The position numbers and the translations under genes were made by a program. From positions 62,001 to 126,000 of the forward strand of contig NZ_JBHRTA010000061.1 in assembly GCF_042646065.1 (NCBI RefSeq): DNA of 64,000 bases, in the 5' to 3' direction. The notes beneath the pieces were generated by a model that was given only the letters and a program-made list of their open reading frames with translations, was not told the DNA's origin and did no database searches. Below, piece by piece: positions 1-8,021 of the stretch. Positions within the stretch are counted from its first letter, which is position 1; every line of letters starts with the position of its first letter. The DNA comes from Parapedobacter deserti. Lineage in GTDB: Bacteria > Bacteroidota > Bacteroidia > Sphingobacteriales > Sphingobacteriaceae.

Positions 1-2
1 GT

Positions 3-146
3 CTACCGGTCGAGCGGTCACCGTTAGACGCCGCAAACACCAGCGGGGCATTGACGCTCACGCCCAACCAGGCGCAATATGCACTGCCCATCCCCACCGA
101 TGAGCTTAGGGTCAATCCAAACATGGAGCAAAACCCCAACTACTAA
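3..146 (+). CDS. SusD/RagB family lipoprotein, C-terminal fragment (cut by window start)
   Basis: The reading frame enters from the left edge and gives 47 residues ending in NPNMEQNPNY. The pattern of a short hydrophobic PIP segment (ALPIPTDEL) followed by a repeated NPN and a final NP-aromatic is the usual end of SusD proteins, the surface lipoproteins that hand ligand to a SusC outer-membrane channel. It stops three bases before the cyanophycinase start, so it is the upstream part of that operon. A SusC gene is expected just outside the window. Nothing can be said about its ligand pocket. Confidence 0.8.
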   Translation, partial: LPVERSPLDAANTSGALTLTPNQAQYALPIPTDELRVNPNMEQNPNY

Positions 147-149
147 GGT

Positions 150-1214
150 ATGGATAAAACGTTGGGATTGGCTGGTCTGTCATTATTGCTCGCGTGTATG
201 TGCTGCAAGGGAGCCGCTGAGGCGGGGCCGTCGCCATCGCGGGGTAGCCATGCACCGGATTTGCGGCCGGCATCGCTGGGCATCGTCGGCGATACGGCCG
301 ACGTACAGACAGTTACCCGGGGAGGCTTGGTGCTGATGGGAGGCGGCAGGGATGTCGACGCCGCCTTCCAGTGGATGATAGCCCGGGCTGGCGGTGGTGA
401 TGCCGTCATCATCCGTGCGTCCGGCACGGATGCCTACAATCCCTATGTCAGCGCATTGGGCACACTGAATTCGGTAGAAACACTCAAGATAGATTCCCGC
501 GCGTTGGCCAACGACGAGCGCGTGGCGCAGGCCATCCGCAATGCCGAGCTGCTGTTTATTGCCGGGGGCGACCAGTCGAATTATGTCGCGTACTGGAAGG
601 GCACCAAGGTCCAGGAGGCCATCAACTTCCTGCTCAACGAGAAGAAGGTGCCGGTTGGCGGCACCAGTGCCGGATGCGCCATCTTGGGCAGCAGTTATTT
701 CACCGGAGCGCAGGGCAGTGTCACCTCGGATGAGGCGCTGTCCAACCCGATGGGGGGCAGGGTGGCCATCGGCCATGACGATTTCCTGCACGCACCGTTT
801 TTGTCGCGGCTCATTACCGACCAGCACTATCTAGCACGGTCGCGTCAGGGCCGCTCCATGGTATTCCTTAGTGCGTTGCAGGCTGCCGGGGCAGGCGAAG
901 CCCGCGCTATTGCCGTGGATGAGCGGACTGCCGTCTGCATTGACGAAGCCGGGCTGGCCCAGGTCGTCGGCGAGAGCAGCGCCTTTTTTCTGCGTGCGGC
1001 TCCGGATAAACCCCCCGAAGTATACACCGCCGGTGAGCCGCTGGAATGGAACCACGGCCAGCAGGCGGTGGCCGTCTATGAAATCGCCGGCAGCTTGCAG
1101 GGAGCGGGGGCCTTCAACGTATCCGACTTCAGGCATGGCCAGCCTCAGGGCGGCCTATGGCAGTGGTGGTGGGTCGAAAACGGAAAACTATATCAAAAAC
1201 AACAACAACCATGA
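150..1214 (+). CDS. Cyanophycinase-like serine peptidase (family S51), exported
   Basis: Family S51 cyanophycinases cut the poly-aspartate backbone of cyanophycin (multi-L-arginyl-poly-L-aspartate) to beta-Asp-Arg dipeptides. Visible motifs are MGGG near residues 63-66, IAGGDQSNYV near 137-146, the nucleophile elbow GGTSAGCA with Ser173, and TDQHYLAR near 223-230 carrying the conserved His. The N-terminus has a hydrophobic stretch ending in LLLAC (Cys16), a probable lipoprotein signal, so the enzyme would act in the periplasm or at the surface. The start ATG at 150 follows the SusD stop closely and the 3' end overlaps the next gene by four bases (ATGA). It could act on another beta-linked aspartyl peptide instead of cyanophycin proper. 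Confidence 0.85.
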   Translation: MDKTLGLAGLSLLLACMCCKGAAEAGPSPSRGSHAPDLRPASLGIVGDTADVQTVTRGGLVLMGGGRDVDAAFQWMIARAGGGDAVIIRASGTDAYNPYVSALGTLNSVETLKIDSRALANDERVAQAIRNAELLFIAGGDQSNYVAYWKGTKVQEAINFLLNEKKVPVGGTSAGCAILGSSYFTGAQGSVTSDEALSNPMGGRVAIGHDDFLHAPFLSRLITDQHYLARSRQGRSMVFLSALQAAGAGEARAIAVDERTAVCIDEAGLAQVVGESSAFFLRAAPDKPPEVYTAGEPLEWNHGQQAVAVYEIAGSLQGAGAFNVSDFRHGQPQGGLWQWWWVENGKLYQKQQQP

Positions 1215-2209
1215 AGAAAACAAACCTACGGAACCTGGCTGCCGTCATGGTGGCAACTGTTGGCATCGCCTGCACAGCCACGCCTACCGCTCAGGAAGAT
1301 CGCTACGTGTTGGTGATCCACGGCGGTGCCGGAACAATACAGAAATCAGACATGACACCGGAGCGGGAGCAAGCCTATCGTGCCACGCTGGAGGAGGCAC
1401 TGCGCACGGGGCATAAGCTCCTCCAGCAGGGCAGCAGCAGCCTGGATGCCGTGGAAGCGACCATCCACGTGCTGGAAGACTCGCCGCTGTTCAACGCCGG
1501 CAAGGGGGCGGTATTTACCCACGATGGGCACAACGAGCTCGACGCCTCAATTATGGACGGCCATAGCGGTCAGGCCGGAGCGATAGCCGGCGTGCGGACT
1601 GTACGCCATCCCATCAGTGCGGCAAGGGCGGTTATGGAAAAAACCGAGCATGTACTGCTCAGTGGCGCGGGCGCCGACCGGTTTGCAGCTGAAAACGGCC
1701 TTGAAATCGTAGAGCCTTCGTACTTTCATACCCCTGAGCGTTGGCAATCACTGCAGGAGGTGCTGAAGCAAGATTCGCTCAAGGCGACGGGCAACGACTC
1801 CAAATTCGGTACCGTCGGCTGCGTAGCCCTTGACCAAAAAGGGCGCCTGGCGGCCGGTACGTCTACGGGCGGGATGACCAACAAGCGGTATGGCCGCGTC
1901 GGCGATTCACCTATCATCGGGGCGGGCACCTACGCCAACGAATCGGTTGGCGTGTCCTGCACGGGTTGGGGCGAATTCTACATCCGCCATGTCGTGGCGC
2001 ATGATGTAGCCGCTCTGATGGCGTACAAGGGCCTTGGAGTTGCCGAAGCCACCGAGGCCGTGATCGCCAAGGTAGACAAGGCAGGTGGCGACGGCGGTAT
2101 CATCGCGTTGGATCGCGAAGGGCGTATGTCCATGTCATTCAACACGGCAGGCATGTACCGCGGAGCCATCACGTCATCCGGCGAGGTCATTGTCGGCATT
2201 TACCAATAA
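1211..2209 (+). CDS. Isoaspartyl peptidase / plant-type L-asparaginase (Ntn hydrolase), exported
   Basis: A 332-residue Ntn-hydrolase precursor. These enzymes self-cleave before a conserved Thr and then hydrolyse beta-aspartyl dipeptides. The Thr is visible in KFGTVGCVA (Thr201), followed by STGGMTNKRYGRVGDSPIIG, the family substrate-binding block; VIHGGAGTI near residues 35-43 marks the N-terminal beta strand. A signal sequence ends near VGIACTA, with Cys21 a possible lipidation site. The ATG at 1211 is chosen over an in-frame start 54 bases upstream because it gives the signal peptide and overlaps the previous stop by four bases. Next to two cyanophycinases, it would supply the dipeptide-cleaving step, releasing aspartate and arginine. 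Confidence 0.92.
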   Translation: MKKTNLRNLAAVMVATVGIACTATPTAQEDRYVLVIHGGAGTIQKSDMTPEREQAYRATLEEALRTGHKLLQQGSSSLDAVEATIHVLEDSPLFNAGKGAVFTHDGHNELDASIMDGHSGQAGAIAGVRTVRHPISAARAVMEKTEHVLLSGAGADRFAAENGLEIVEPSYFHTPERWQSLQEVLKQDSLKATGNDSKFGTVGCVALDQKGRLAAGTSTGGMTNKRYGRVGDSPIIGAGTYANESVGVSCTGWGEFYIRHVVAHDVAALMAYKGLGVAEATEAVIAKVDKAGGDGGIIALDREGRMSMSFNTAGMYRGAITSSGEVIVGIYQ

Positions 2210-2214
2210 GCGAT

Positions 2215-3078
2215 ATGTGTACGTTGAAAACCAATCGAGCGATCTATGCAGCGGTTTTGGCCGTTGCGTTGCTGTTATCTCTGATGGCGAGAGGAGTGGA
2301 ATCTACGCCACCCAGGGGCACGCTTTTCATTATCGGCGGCGGCGCGCGCCCACTCTCGCTGGTGCGGAGCATGGTTGCCACCGCCCCGTTGAGCAGTGGG
2401 CGCCCTGTCGTGGTGCTCACGATGGCCAGTGAAGTCCCGCGGGAAAGTTTCGAAGGAATTTCGGAGCAGTTGCAACAGGTAAGCGATGCGCCAATTTACC
2501 ACCTGCACTTTTCGGAGCCCGCGGCCCCGTCAGACCCCCGGCTAGACACGCTGCTGCAAGCCGGGCTAATCTACATGACCGGAGGCGACCAAAACCGGCT
2601 CATGGAAGCTATCGGCTCGGGGCCGGTGTACCGTACCATTCATCAGGCTTACCGGCAGGGCGCCACCATTGCTGGCACCAGCGCCGGTGCCGCGGTCATG
2701 TGCCAGCACATGATTACTGGCCAGCAGCTCCTGGGTGATACCGCCTATCAGGCCACTTTTGATAAGGTTTGGCACGGCAATATTGAGTTCGCACCGGGGC
2801 TGGGATTGATCAAAGGGGTGATTATCGACCAGCATTTTATCAAGCGAAGCCGGTACAACCGGCTGATCTCAGCCTTGGCCGCTTATCCAGACCACACGTG
2901 CGTGGGAATTGACGAGAGCACTGCGCTGGTAATCCAGCCGCATGGGGTTACCGTGGCAGGCATCGGACAGGTTGTTGTCATGTCAGCACCCAAACGCATT
3001 GGTGCCGATGGGGCGTTGATTACGGCAGAACACATCCAACTCAGTCTGTATGCCGCCGGGGCCGAATTTTCACTATAG
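2215..3078 (+). CDS. Second cyanophycinase-like peptidase (family S51)
   Basis: A 287-residue S51 homologue, shorter than and clearly different from the first one. It has an N-terminal hydrophobic export signal (residues 8-25), the glycine-rich FIIGGGARP strand near 38-46, YMTGGDQNRLM near 120-130, the nucleophile elbow GTSAGAA with Ser156, and IDQHFIKRSR carrying the family His. It starts five bases after the peptidase stop, so the three enzymes form one operon behind SusD. Two paralogues may divide endo- and exo-cleavage or handle different side chains; that is inference. A short hairpin with arms GTCGTG and CACGAC lies just downstream, without a T tract. Confidence 0.85.
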   Translation: MCTLKTNRAIYAAVLAVALLLSLMARGVESTPPRGTLFIIGGGARPLSLVRSMVATAPLSSGRPVVVLTMASEVPRESFEGISEQLQQVSDAPIYHLHFSEPAAPSDPRLDTLLQAGLIYMTGGDQNRLMEAIGSGPVYRTIHQAYRQGATIAGTSAGAAVMCQHMITGQQLLGDTAYQATFDKVWHGNIEFAPGLGLIKGVIIDQHFIKRSRYNRLISALAAYPDHTCVGIDESTALVIQPHGVTVAGIGQVVVMSAPKRIGADGALITAEHIQLSLYAAGAEFSL

Positions 3079-3265
3079 CAGTACTTCAAATTGCAAGCGT
3101 CCATGTCGTGGGCGGGGCGCCGCGCACGACAGCCAAATGCGCAAAACTGGCGGCCGAGCCCTGCCATTTTTTCGGCACCGTTAACGATTCTTCATGGAAT
3201 TGTTAAAAAACGCTAAAACTTATGCCACCACAAAAACACTGCATCAGTTTTGTCGTTTACAGGGT

Positions 3266-3967
3266 ATGAAAAAACTGTTGATGATCCTGACATCCCACGC
3301 TGATCTGGCGGATGAAAAAGAGCAGACCGGCGTATGGCTAAGCACCTTTACCGATGCATACTATGCGTTTATCAAAGCCGGATTCGAAGTTACCGTCGCC
3401 AGCCCCCTTGGCGGCAGGCCACCTATCGACTCGTTGAGTGAACAAAACGATCATCTAACGGATGAGGTAAAAACCTATCGTGATGATTTCATGGCCCAGA
3501 TGGAAATGGGCAATACATGGAGGCTCGAGGAAGTAAGATCGACGGTTTTTGATGCGGTTTATATCGCCGATGGGCATGGCGCGTTGTGGGATTTGGCGGA
3601 CAACCCGCAGCTCGGCAAACTGTTGTATGAATGCCTGTTGAATGAAACCCCCGTAGCGATGGTAGGGCATGGCGTGGCGGCGGTGTTTTCGTTAGCTCAG
3701 CTTCGCCCAACGGTATTAAATGAGCTTCGCATCACCGGCTTTACCAGTACGGAGGAGGCCCTGTTGAAAAGGCATCCCTATGTGCCGTTCAGCCTCACGG
3801 ACCGGCTCAAGACATCCGGCGCCCAATTCAGCCATGCGATTATCCCTTTTACGCCGCATGTCGAAACAGATGGCATTTTTATCACCGGGCAGAATCCGGC
3901 ATCGGCAGGGATGGCAGCGCAAGCGCTGGTAGAGCGGATCGGAATGGGGCAGCTTCAGTGCGGTTAA
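3266..3967 (+). CDS. DJ-1/PfpI-family protein lacking the catalytic cysteine
   Basis: A 233-residue protein of the class I glutamine-amidotransferase-like fold, closest to the Hsp31/YhbO branch: opening strand KKLLMILTSH, the TGVWLSTF segment near 21-28, EVTVASPLGG near 41-50 and DAVYIADGHGALWDL near 96-110. At the nucleophile elbow, where relatives have a C-H-G signature, this protein reads MVGHGVAAV, so residue 134 is Gly (codon ggg) in place of Cys. Enzymatic glyoxalase/chaperone chemistry is therefore doubtful. The ATG at 3266 is preferred over one 72 bases upstream because it begins exactly at the first beta strand. It stands alone between two intergenic gaps. Confidence 0.8.
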   Translation: MKKLLMILTSHADLADEKEQTGVWLSTFTDAYYAFIKAGFEVTVASPLGGRPPIDSLSEQNDHLTDEVKTYRDDFMAQMEMGNTWRLEEVRSTVFDAVYIADGHGALWDLADNPQLGKLLYECLLNETPVAMVGHGVAAVFSLAQLRPTVLNELRITGFTSTEEALLKRHPYVPFSLTDRLKTSGAQFSHAIIPFTPHVETDGIFITGQNPASAGMAAQALVERIGMGQLQCG

Positions 3968-4114
3968 GGCCGGAGGCGTGAGCCATTGCGGCGCCATCCG
4001 GTGCTTGAGTAAGCAAGTAATTCGCGGGCACTACGCAAGAAAAATAACCGGAGACTTGGAACAAACCGGCAATAGTTTTACTTTCGGCTACGATTATTGA
4101 ATCAACACCAAGTC

Positions 4115-5545
4115 ATGAACAAACGCGAGTTTATAAAAAATAGTGCAATAGGTGCACTGGGAGTCATGCTGGCTCCCTCCTGGCTGAGAGCTTTCCCCAC
4201 CGGGAAGCGTTTACGGACGGCCCACATCGGCGTAGGAAACATGGGAATGGAAGACCTCAAAGCCATCGCTTCCCATCCCCGTGTTGATGTCGTAGCCCTT
4301 TGCGATGTGGATGCGCTGAATTTATCCACCGCGCACAAGCTCCACCCCGGAGCCCGCGTGTTCTTTGATTACCGCGCCATGTTGGGCGAGCTTGGCGATG
4401 AAATTGACGCCGTGATCGTATCCACGCCGGATCATACCCACGCCCCGGCGTCCATGCTTGCCATGCAGCTAAACAAACCGGTTTACTGCCAGAAACCGCT
4501 GAGCCACTATGTGTCTGAGTCGCGGGCGATGAATAAGATGGCTGCCGAGAAGGGACTGGTCACCCAGATGGGTATTCAGGTGCACTCATTTTATGACTAC
4601 AAGCTGGCCACACTTTTGATTCAATCCGGTATTATCGGCAAAGTACATACCGTACACGCCTGGTCGCCCAAAAACCATGGGTATGATGGCCCGCCCCCGG
4701 AGGGCGAAGATCCCATCCCGGCGCAGCTGCACTGGAACCTTTGGGCCGGCACCTCGACCAAGCGCCCTTATAAAGAAGGCGTATATCATCCAGGCGCCTG
4801 GCGGAAATTGATGGACTACGGCTGCGGTACGCTGGGCGATATGGGCGTACATATCTTTGATACCCCCTACAATGCGCTCAAGTTGGATGTGCCGCGAACC
4901 ATCACCAACCAATGCCGGCCCACCAACGGATTCGGCTTTCCCGAACACAATACGGTGACCTATGAGTTTCCAGGTACCGAGTACACTACCAAGTCGTTGA
5001 AATGGATCTGGTATGACGGCCCCGGCGCACCGGCCAAGCACGAAGATCTGATGCTGCCGGGCATGGATGCCGAAGCAGGCAGCAAGAAGACGGTCGCTGC
5101 AGCCGATAGCACAGGCAAAGTTTCGCTCGATCCGATGGTAGCAGGGGAGCACGAATTGCCGGATCAGGGCGCCATGTTTGTGGGCAATAGGGGCCGGTTA
5201 TTGTTGCCCCACTTCATGCAGTTGCCCCGGAAAATTGTCAGGGGCAAATACGTCGATATTTCGGATGAAATAGAAAAGGTGAGTAAGGCGCACGGTCTGG
5301 GTGTACCTATTCGCAACTACGATACCGAAGGGCCTAAGCACTACCACCAGTTTGTGGATGCCTGTTTAGGCAACGGCGAATGTTCAGCTCCGTTTGCATA
5401 TGCCTCCCGGCTCACGGAGACGATTCTCTTGGGTACCATTGCGGGGCGTTTCCCCGGCGAGACCCTGCACTGGGATGCCGAAGCAGCCAAATTCAAAGAA
5501 GAAAAAGCCAATCAATATCTGAGCGGCGAATATCGGGAGTTCTGA
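4115..5545 (+). CDS. Gfo/Idh/MocA-family oxidoreductase with Tat-like signal
   Basis: A NAD(P)-dependent sugar or inositol dehydrogenase-like protein of 476 residues. A Rossmann segment RTAHIGVGNMGMEDLK follows an N-terminal leader (NKREFIKNSAIGALGVML) of the twin-arginine-like type often found on Bacteroidota members of this family, so it is probably exported folded with its cofactor. VYCQKPLSH matches the conserved EKP-type motif containing the catalytic Lys; here Gln replaces the usual Glu. The C-terminal half has the alpha/beta dimer domain. ATG 4115 is preferred to an upstream TTG. Substrate is not predictable; related proteins act on sugars or glycosides in polysaccharide degradation. 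Confidence 0.88.
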   Translation: MNKREFIKNSAIGALGVMLAPSWLRAFPTGKRLRTAHIGVGNMGMEDLKAIASHPRVDVVALCDVDALNLSTAHKLHPGARVFFDYRAMLGELGDEIDAVIVSTPDHTHAPASMLAMQLNKPVYCQKPLSHYVSESRAMNKMAAEKGLVTQMGIQVHSFYDYKLATLLIQSGIIGKVHTVHAWSPKNHGYDGPPPEGEDPIPAQLHWNLWAGTSTKRPYKEGVYHPGAWRKLMDYGCGTLGDMGVHIFDTPYNALKLDVPRTITNQCRPTNGFGFPEHNTVTYEFPGTEYTTKSLKWIWYDGPGAPAKHEDLMLPGMDAEAGSKKTVAAADSTGKVSLDPMVAGEHELPDQGAMFVGNRGRLLLPHFMQLPRKIVRGKYVDISDEIEKVSKAHGLGVPIRNYDTEGPKHYHQFVDACLGNGECSAPFAYASRLTETILLGTIAGRFPGETLHWDAEAAKFKEEKANQYLSGEYREF

Positions 5546-5565
5546 GCGCTCGCTGCGCCTGTTTG

Positions 5566-5703
5566 ATGCACCACTCGCCTTGGCTCGACTCGCTGCTGGA
5601 TGATCCCGATCAGGCCATAGCTGCCGAGGTACATTCAAGTAACAGTATCGATGCCGAATACCGGAAGCGATATAACAAGGAAGCATTGCCCGATCAGCTA
5701 TAA
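5566..5703 (+). CDS. Possible small protein or gene remnant, 45 aa
   Basis: An ATG-initiated frame of 45 residues (begins MHHSPWLDSLL, ends KEALPDQL) lies 20 bases after the oxidoreductase stop. Its composition is protein-like (acidic N-terminal half, charged C-terminal half) but no family is recognised and no ribosome binding site stands out. It could be a translated small protein or the tail of a lost gene. Confidence 0.2.
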   Translation: MHHSPWLDSLLDDPDQAIAAEVHSSNSIDAEYRKRYNKEALPDQL

Positions 5704-5815
5704 CGGAATTGAGAAAACACCCCCACGCTCCGCCGCCAACAATCCTTTACGCATAGCGCGTAATTCCCTTGTGGCTGTTCGGGTTTTAAAATGGCGTATG
5801 CATCCGAATTATCCG

Positions 5816-5823
5816 TAACTTTG
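5816..5823 (+). promoter_or_regulatory. Bacteroidota -7 promoter element, close to start codon
   Basis: The sequence TAACTTTG fits the TAnnTTTG -7 consensus. It ends four bases before the Smr-protein ATG, so transcription would begin at or near the start codon (leaderless or nearly so). No good TTTG -33 element is visible at 17-23 bases upstream. Confidence 0.5.
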
Positions 5824-5827
5824 TACA

Positions 5828-6118
5828 ATGGCCCCGGTACAGGAAGTAGATTTGCACCTCAAGGCGTTCATGCGCAACACTTCGGGGCTCAGCGGCGAAG
5901 ATATGATGCAGCTGAGCATCGAGCGCATGCGCGCCGCGCTGGATAACGCCATCAAGCTCGGCCAGCGCGAAATCCGCTTTATCCACGGCCAGGGAACAGG
6001 CGCACTGCGCGAGCGAGTATACCACGAATTGCGCGCATACGAGAAAGAAGGCTTGATCGATTCATTCGAACCGTCATTTTTTAACGCAGGGGCGGTCAAT
6101 GTGATTATCCGGTTTTAA
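5828..6118 (+). CDS. Smr (MutS2 C-terminal-like) domain protein
   Basis: A 96-residue stand-alone Smr domain. It opens with VDLHLKAF (the conserved DLH motif), continues with a helix containing ALDNAIKLGQREIRFIHG, and has the nucleic-acid-binding loop HGQGTGALR near residues 59-67. Smr domains nick or cleave DNA or RNA in MutS2 and related proteins. In Bacteroidota such a domain is common at the C-terminus of DUF2027 proteins, so this may be a minimal paralogue. The start is fixed by a -7 element directly upstream. The HxlR regulator starts 14 bases after its stop. Confidence 0.85.
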   Translation: MAPVQEVDLHLKAFMRNTSGLSGEDMMQLSIERMRAALDNAIKLGQREIRFIHGQGTGALRERVYHELRAYEKEGLIDSFEPSFFNAGAVNVIIRF

Positions 6119-6132
6119 AACAGCCACCAGCC

Positions 6133-6492
6133 ATGATGAACGAATTTACCTACGACAATAGGTTATACTACCATCCCATTGAGTTTGCCATGGCCCATAT
6201 CGGCGGCACCTGGAAAATCCCCATTCTGCTGTGCCTCCGCAACGGCCCCATGCGCTATGGCGATTTGAAGACAGCCATTCCCCGCATTTCCCACAAGATG
6301 CTGATCACCCAGTTGCGCGAATTGGAAGAGAAGAAGATGCTTACCAGGCACACTTTTCAAGAAAAGCCACCACGGGTAGAATACCAGCTCACGGCCTTGG
6401 CCCAGGGTGCGTTGCCGGTTGTTGACCAATTGGCCGAATATGGAATTTCCCTCATGAAGCAAGTCGGAATCGATTGCCCTACAGTGCTTTAA
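6133..6492 (+). CDS. HxlR-family winged-helix transcriptional regulator
   Basis: A 119-residue MarR-like winged-helix protein: IGGTWKIPILLCL near residues 21-33 is the family helix 1-2 signature, followed by RYGDLKTAIPRISHKMLITQLRELEE (recognition region) and the wing PPRVEYQLT. HxlR proteins (HypR, YodB type) sense electrophiles or aldehydes through a Cys and usually repress an adjacent detoxification gene. A single Cys lies in LLCLRN. The start could be either of two adjacent ATGs (6133 or 6136). A perfect palindrome between this gene and the downstream VOC gene is the probable operator. Confidence 0.92.
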   Translation: MMNEFTYDNRLYYHPIEFAMAHIGGTWKIPILLCLRNGPMRYGDLKTAIPRISHKMLITQLRELEEKKMLTRHTFQEKPPRVEYQLTALAQGALPVVDQLAEYGISLMKQVGIDCPTVL

Positions 6493-6513
6493 CTACCTAT
6501 CGCGCCGCTTTCC

Positions 6514-6537
6514 TTTATATACAAAAAAGTATATAAA
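6514..6537 (+). promoter_or_regulatory. Perfect palindrome, probable HxlR operator
   Basis: Arms TTTATATAC and GTATATAAA (9 bp each, no mismatch) are separated by six A residues. The centre lies 22 bases after the HxlR stop and 67 bases before the ATG of the VOC protein. Symmetric GTATA-type sites next to HxlR genes are common, so this regulator binding its neighbour's promoter is likely, but binding is inferred. Confidence 0.6.
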
Positions 6538-6592
6538 CATGGCGCTGCGGGCCAAAGTCCTTAGGTTTGCAGTCAGCAAAAAAACGAAAAAA

Positions 6593-7327
6593 ATGGCAGA
6601 TAACATGGTTCAAAGCGCATGGGTTACCGTGCCGACCCTACCTTGCGTAGCTATCGAAGAAACGCTATCCTTTTGGGAGATGCTGGGATTTGAGATTACC
6701 TACAAACAAACCCGTCCATATCAATACGGGATAGTGACACGGGGCGGTTCCGAATTGCATTTCGGACGTGTAAAGGGGATGGAAGCCAGCAGTAACCTGT
6801 ACAATGGGTGCTTGGTTATGGTGCCCGATGCGGCGGAGGTATATCAGGAGTTCACGGCAGTGTTTAAGAAGAGGCTGGGCAAAATTCCGCACACCGGCAT
6901 ACCGCGCATATCCCGGATGAAACCCGGCACCACCCGGTTTACGCTGACAGATGTTTCCGGCAACTCCATTATCTTCATTGATTCCAGTGCTGAGGAAAAA
7001 GACCAGGAGACCTGGGAGAAAGCGGACGATAAAAACCAAAGCCCGCTGCAAAGAGCTGTGGCCATGGCCATCCGGTTCCGGGATTACAAAGAGGACGAAC
7101 AGGCGGCAGCGAAAACCCTGGATGTTGCCTTGCGGAAGGCGAAAAATGAAGAAAATACCACCATTGCAGAAGCGTTGATTATCCGGATGGACCTGGCGGT
7201 TTTTATGGACAACTCCGCCCGTGCCAGCGAATGCAGCAAGCTATTGAGCCAATTGGACCTTCCGGAGGGCGAAGTGGGGCGCTTGATGCAGAAGCATGGA
7301 ATCGACCCCCCTAAGGACGCATCATGA
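6593..7327 (+). CDS. VOC (glyoxalase/bleomycin-resistance) protein with C-terminal helical domain
   Basis: The first roughly 125 residues form a vicinal-oxygen-chelate domain: ETLSFWEMLGFEITYKQ and RGGSELHFGRVKG give the first beta-alpha-beta module, and TRFTLTDVSGNSIIFID the last strands, as in bleomycin-binding proteins. Residues about 140-244 are helical and charged, with repeated LDVALRK/ALIIRMDLAV-type segments and no recognised family. The ATG at 6593 is chosen because the domain begins shortly after it; an in-frame ATG at 6539 overlaps the end of the palindrome. Probably controlled by the HxlR regulator and involved in sequestering or detoxifying a small reactive compound. Confidence 0.75.
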   Translation: MADNMVQSAWVTVPTLPCVAIEETLSFWEMLGFEITYKQTRPYQYGIVTRGGSELHFGRVKGMEASSNLYNGCLVMVPDAAEVYQEFTAVFKKRLGKIPHTGIPRISRMKPGTTRFTLTDVSGNSIIFIDSSAEEKDQETWEKADDKNQSPLQRAVAMAIRFRDYKEDEQAAAKTLDVALRKAKNEENTTIAEALIIRMDLAVFMDNSARASECSKLLSQLDLPEGEVGRLMQKHGIDPPKDAS

Positions 7328-7400
7328 TGCCCCGCTCCGTTGTTCTGTTAACCGGGGCGCTCACAGGGTTCAAGGCGAGGAATGGGGTATAGCGCGAAGT

Positions 7401-7961
7401 TTAGCCGTGATCACCAGCACGCTCCACTGCACGCTGCGCCTGTTGGATGTGGCGCTCGTTGTGGTAGATGACTATCCGTAGCGTATCTCCCAGCCGGAGT
7501 TTGATGAGCGGGGTAATGCTGATGGCGGTCTTTACCTTGCCCAGGTGCACCCGCCTTGCACGAGCCAGCAGCGTCAATAGCTGCTGCTGTTGCTGGATGA
7601 ACCGCGAGACGACACTTATATCGAGCGTACTGTTTGCCGGATTCATACTTTTGAACGTCTTCATACGGTTCAGTTTCGGCTTCGGCTTCATGCTTTCCGC
7701 AAAATACTGCCCCAGCCAGCCACTGCGGTAAACGCTACCGGGCGCGGCCTTAGCGGTATCCAGGCGCTTGGCGATTTCCGGCAGGTAAAAATCGCCATAG
7801 CGATTGAGGTGCTCCAGGCAATCCAGTGCGCTCCACCCGCCAGCATCCGGCTTAGCATTTAGCATGGCATTGGGCAGGCCGGCGAGCCGCTCGGCTTCCC
7901 GCAGGTTTTTCCACGTCAATTCTTCCAGTTCAGTTATTAGCGCTTCAGCGTGCAGTTTCAT
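7401..7961 (-). CDS. DinB-like four-helix-bundle protein
   Basis: A 186-residue protein of the DinB/YfiT-like superfamily. Helix segments WSALDCLEHLNRYGDFYLPEI near residues 43-63 and HNERHIQQAQRAVER near 165-179 carry the His residues that bind a divalent metal in this fold (one His in each block). Members serve as thiol transferases or have unknown roles. It sits 60 bases downstream of the Crp-like regulator on the same strand and could be co-transcribed with it. Confidence 0.75.
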   Translation of the reverse strand: MKLHAEALITELEELTWKNLREAERLAGLPNAMLNAKPDAGGWSALDCLEHLNRYGDFYLPEIAKRLDTAKAAPGSVYRSGWLGQYFAESMKPKPKLNRMKTFKSMNPANSTLDISVVSRFIQQQQQLLTLLARARRVHLGKVKTAISITPLIKLRLGDTLRIVIYHNERHIQQAQRAVERAGDHG

Positions 7962-8021
7962 TGTTCCTGTTTTTGTTACCGCAAAGAACCGTATTTTCCA
8001 TCATCCAACCGTTGATTCAAA

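Noticed and set aside
183..827. 214-aa frame opposite the first cyanophycinase gene
   Set aside because: Shadow of a GC-rich real gene; no start signal or family resemblance.
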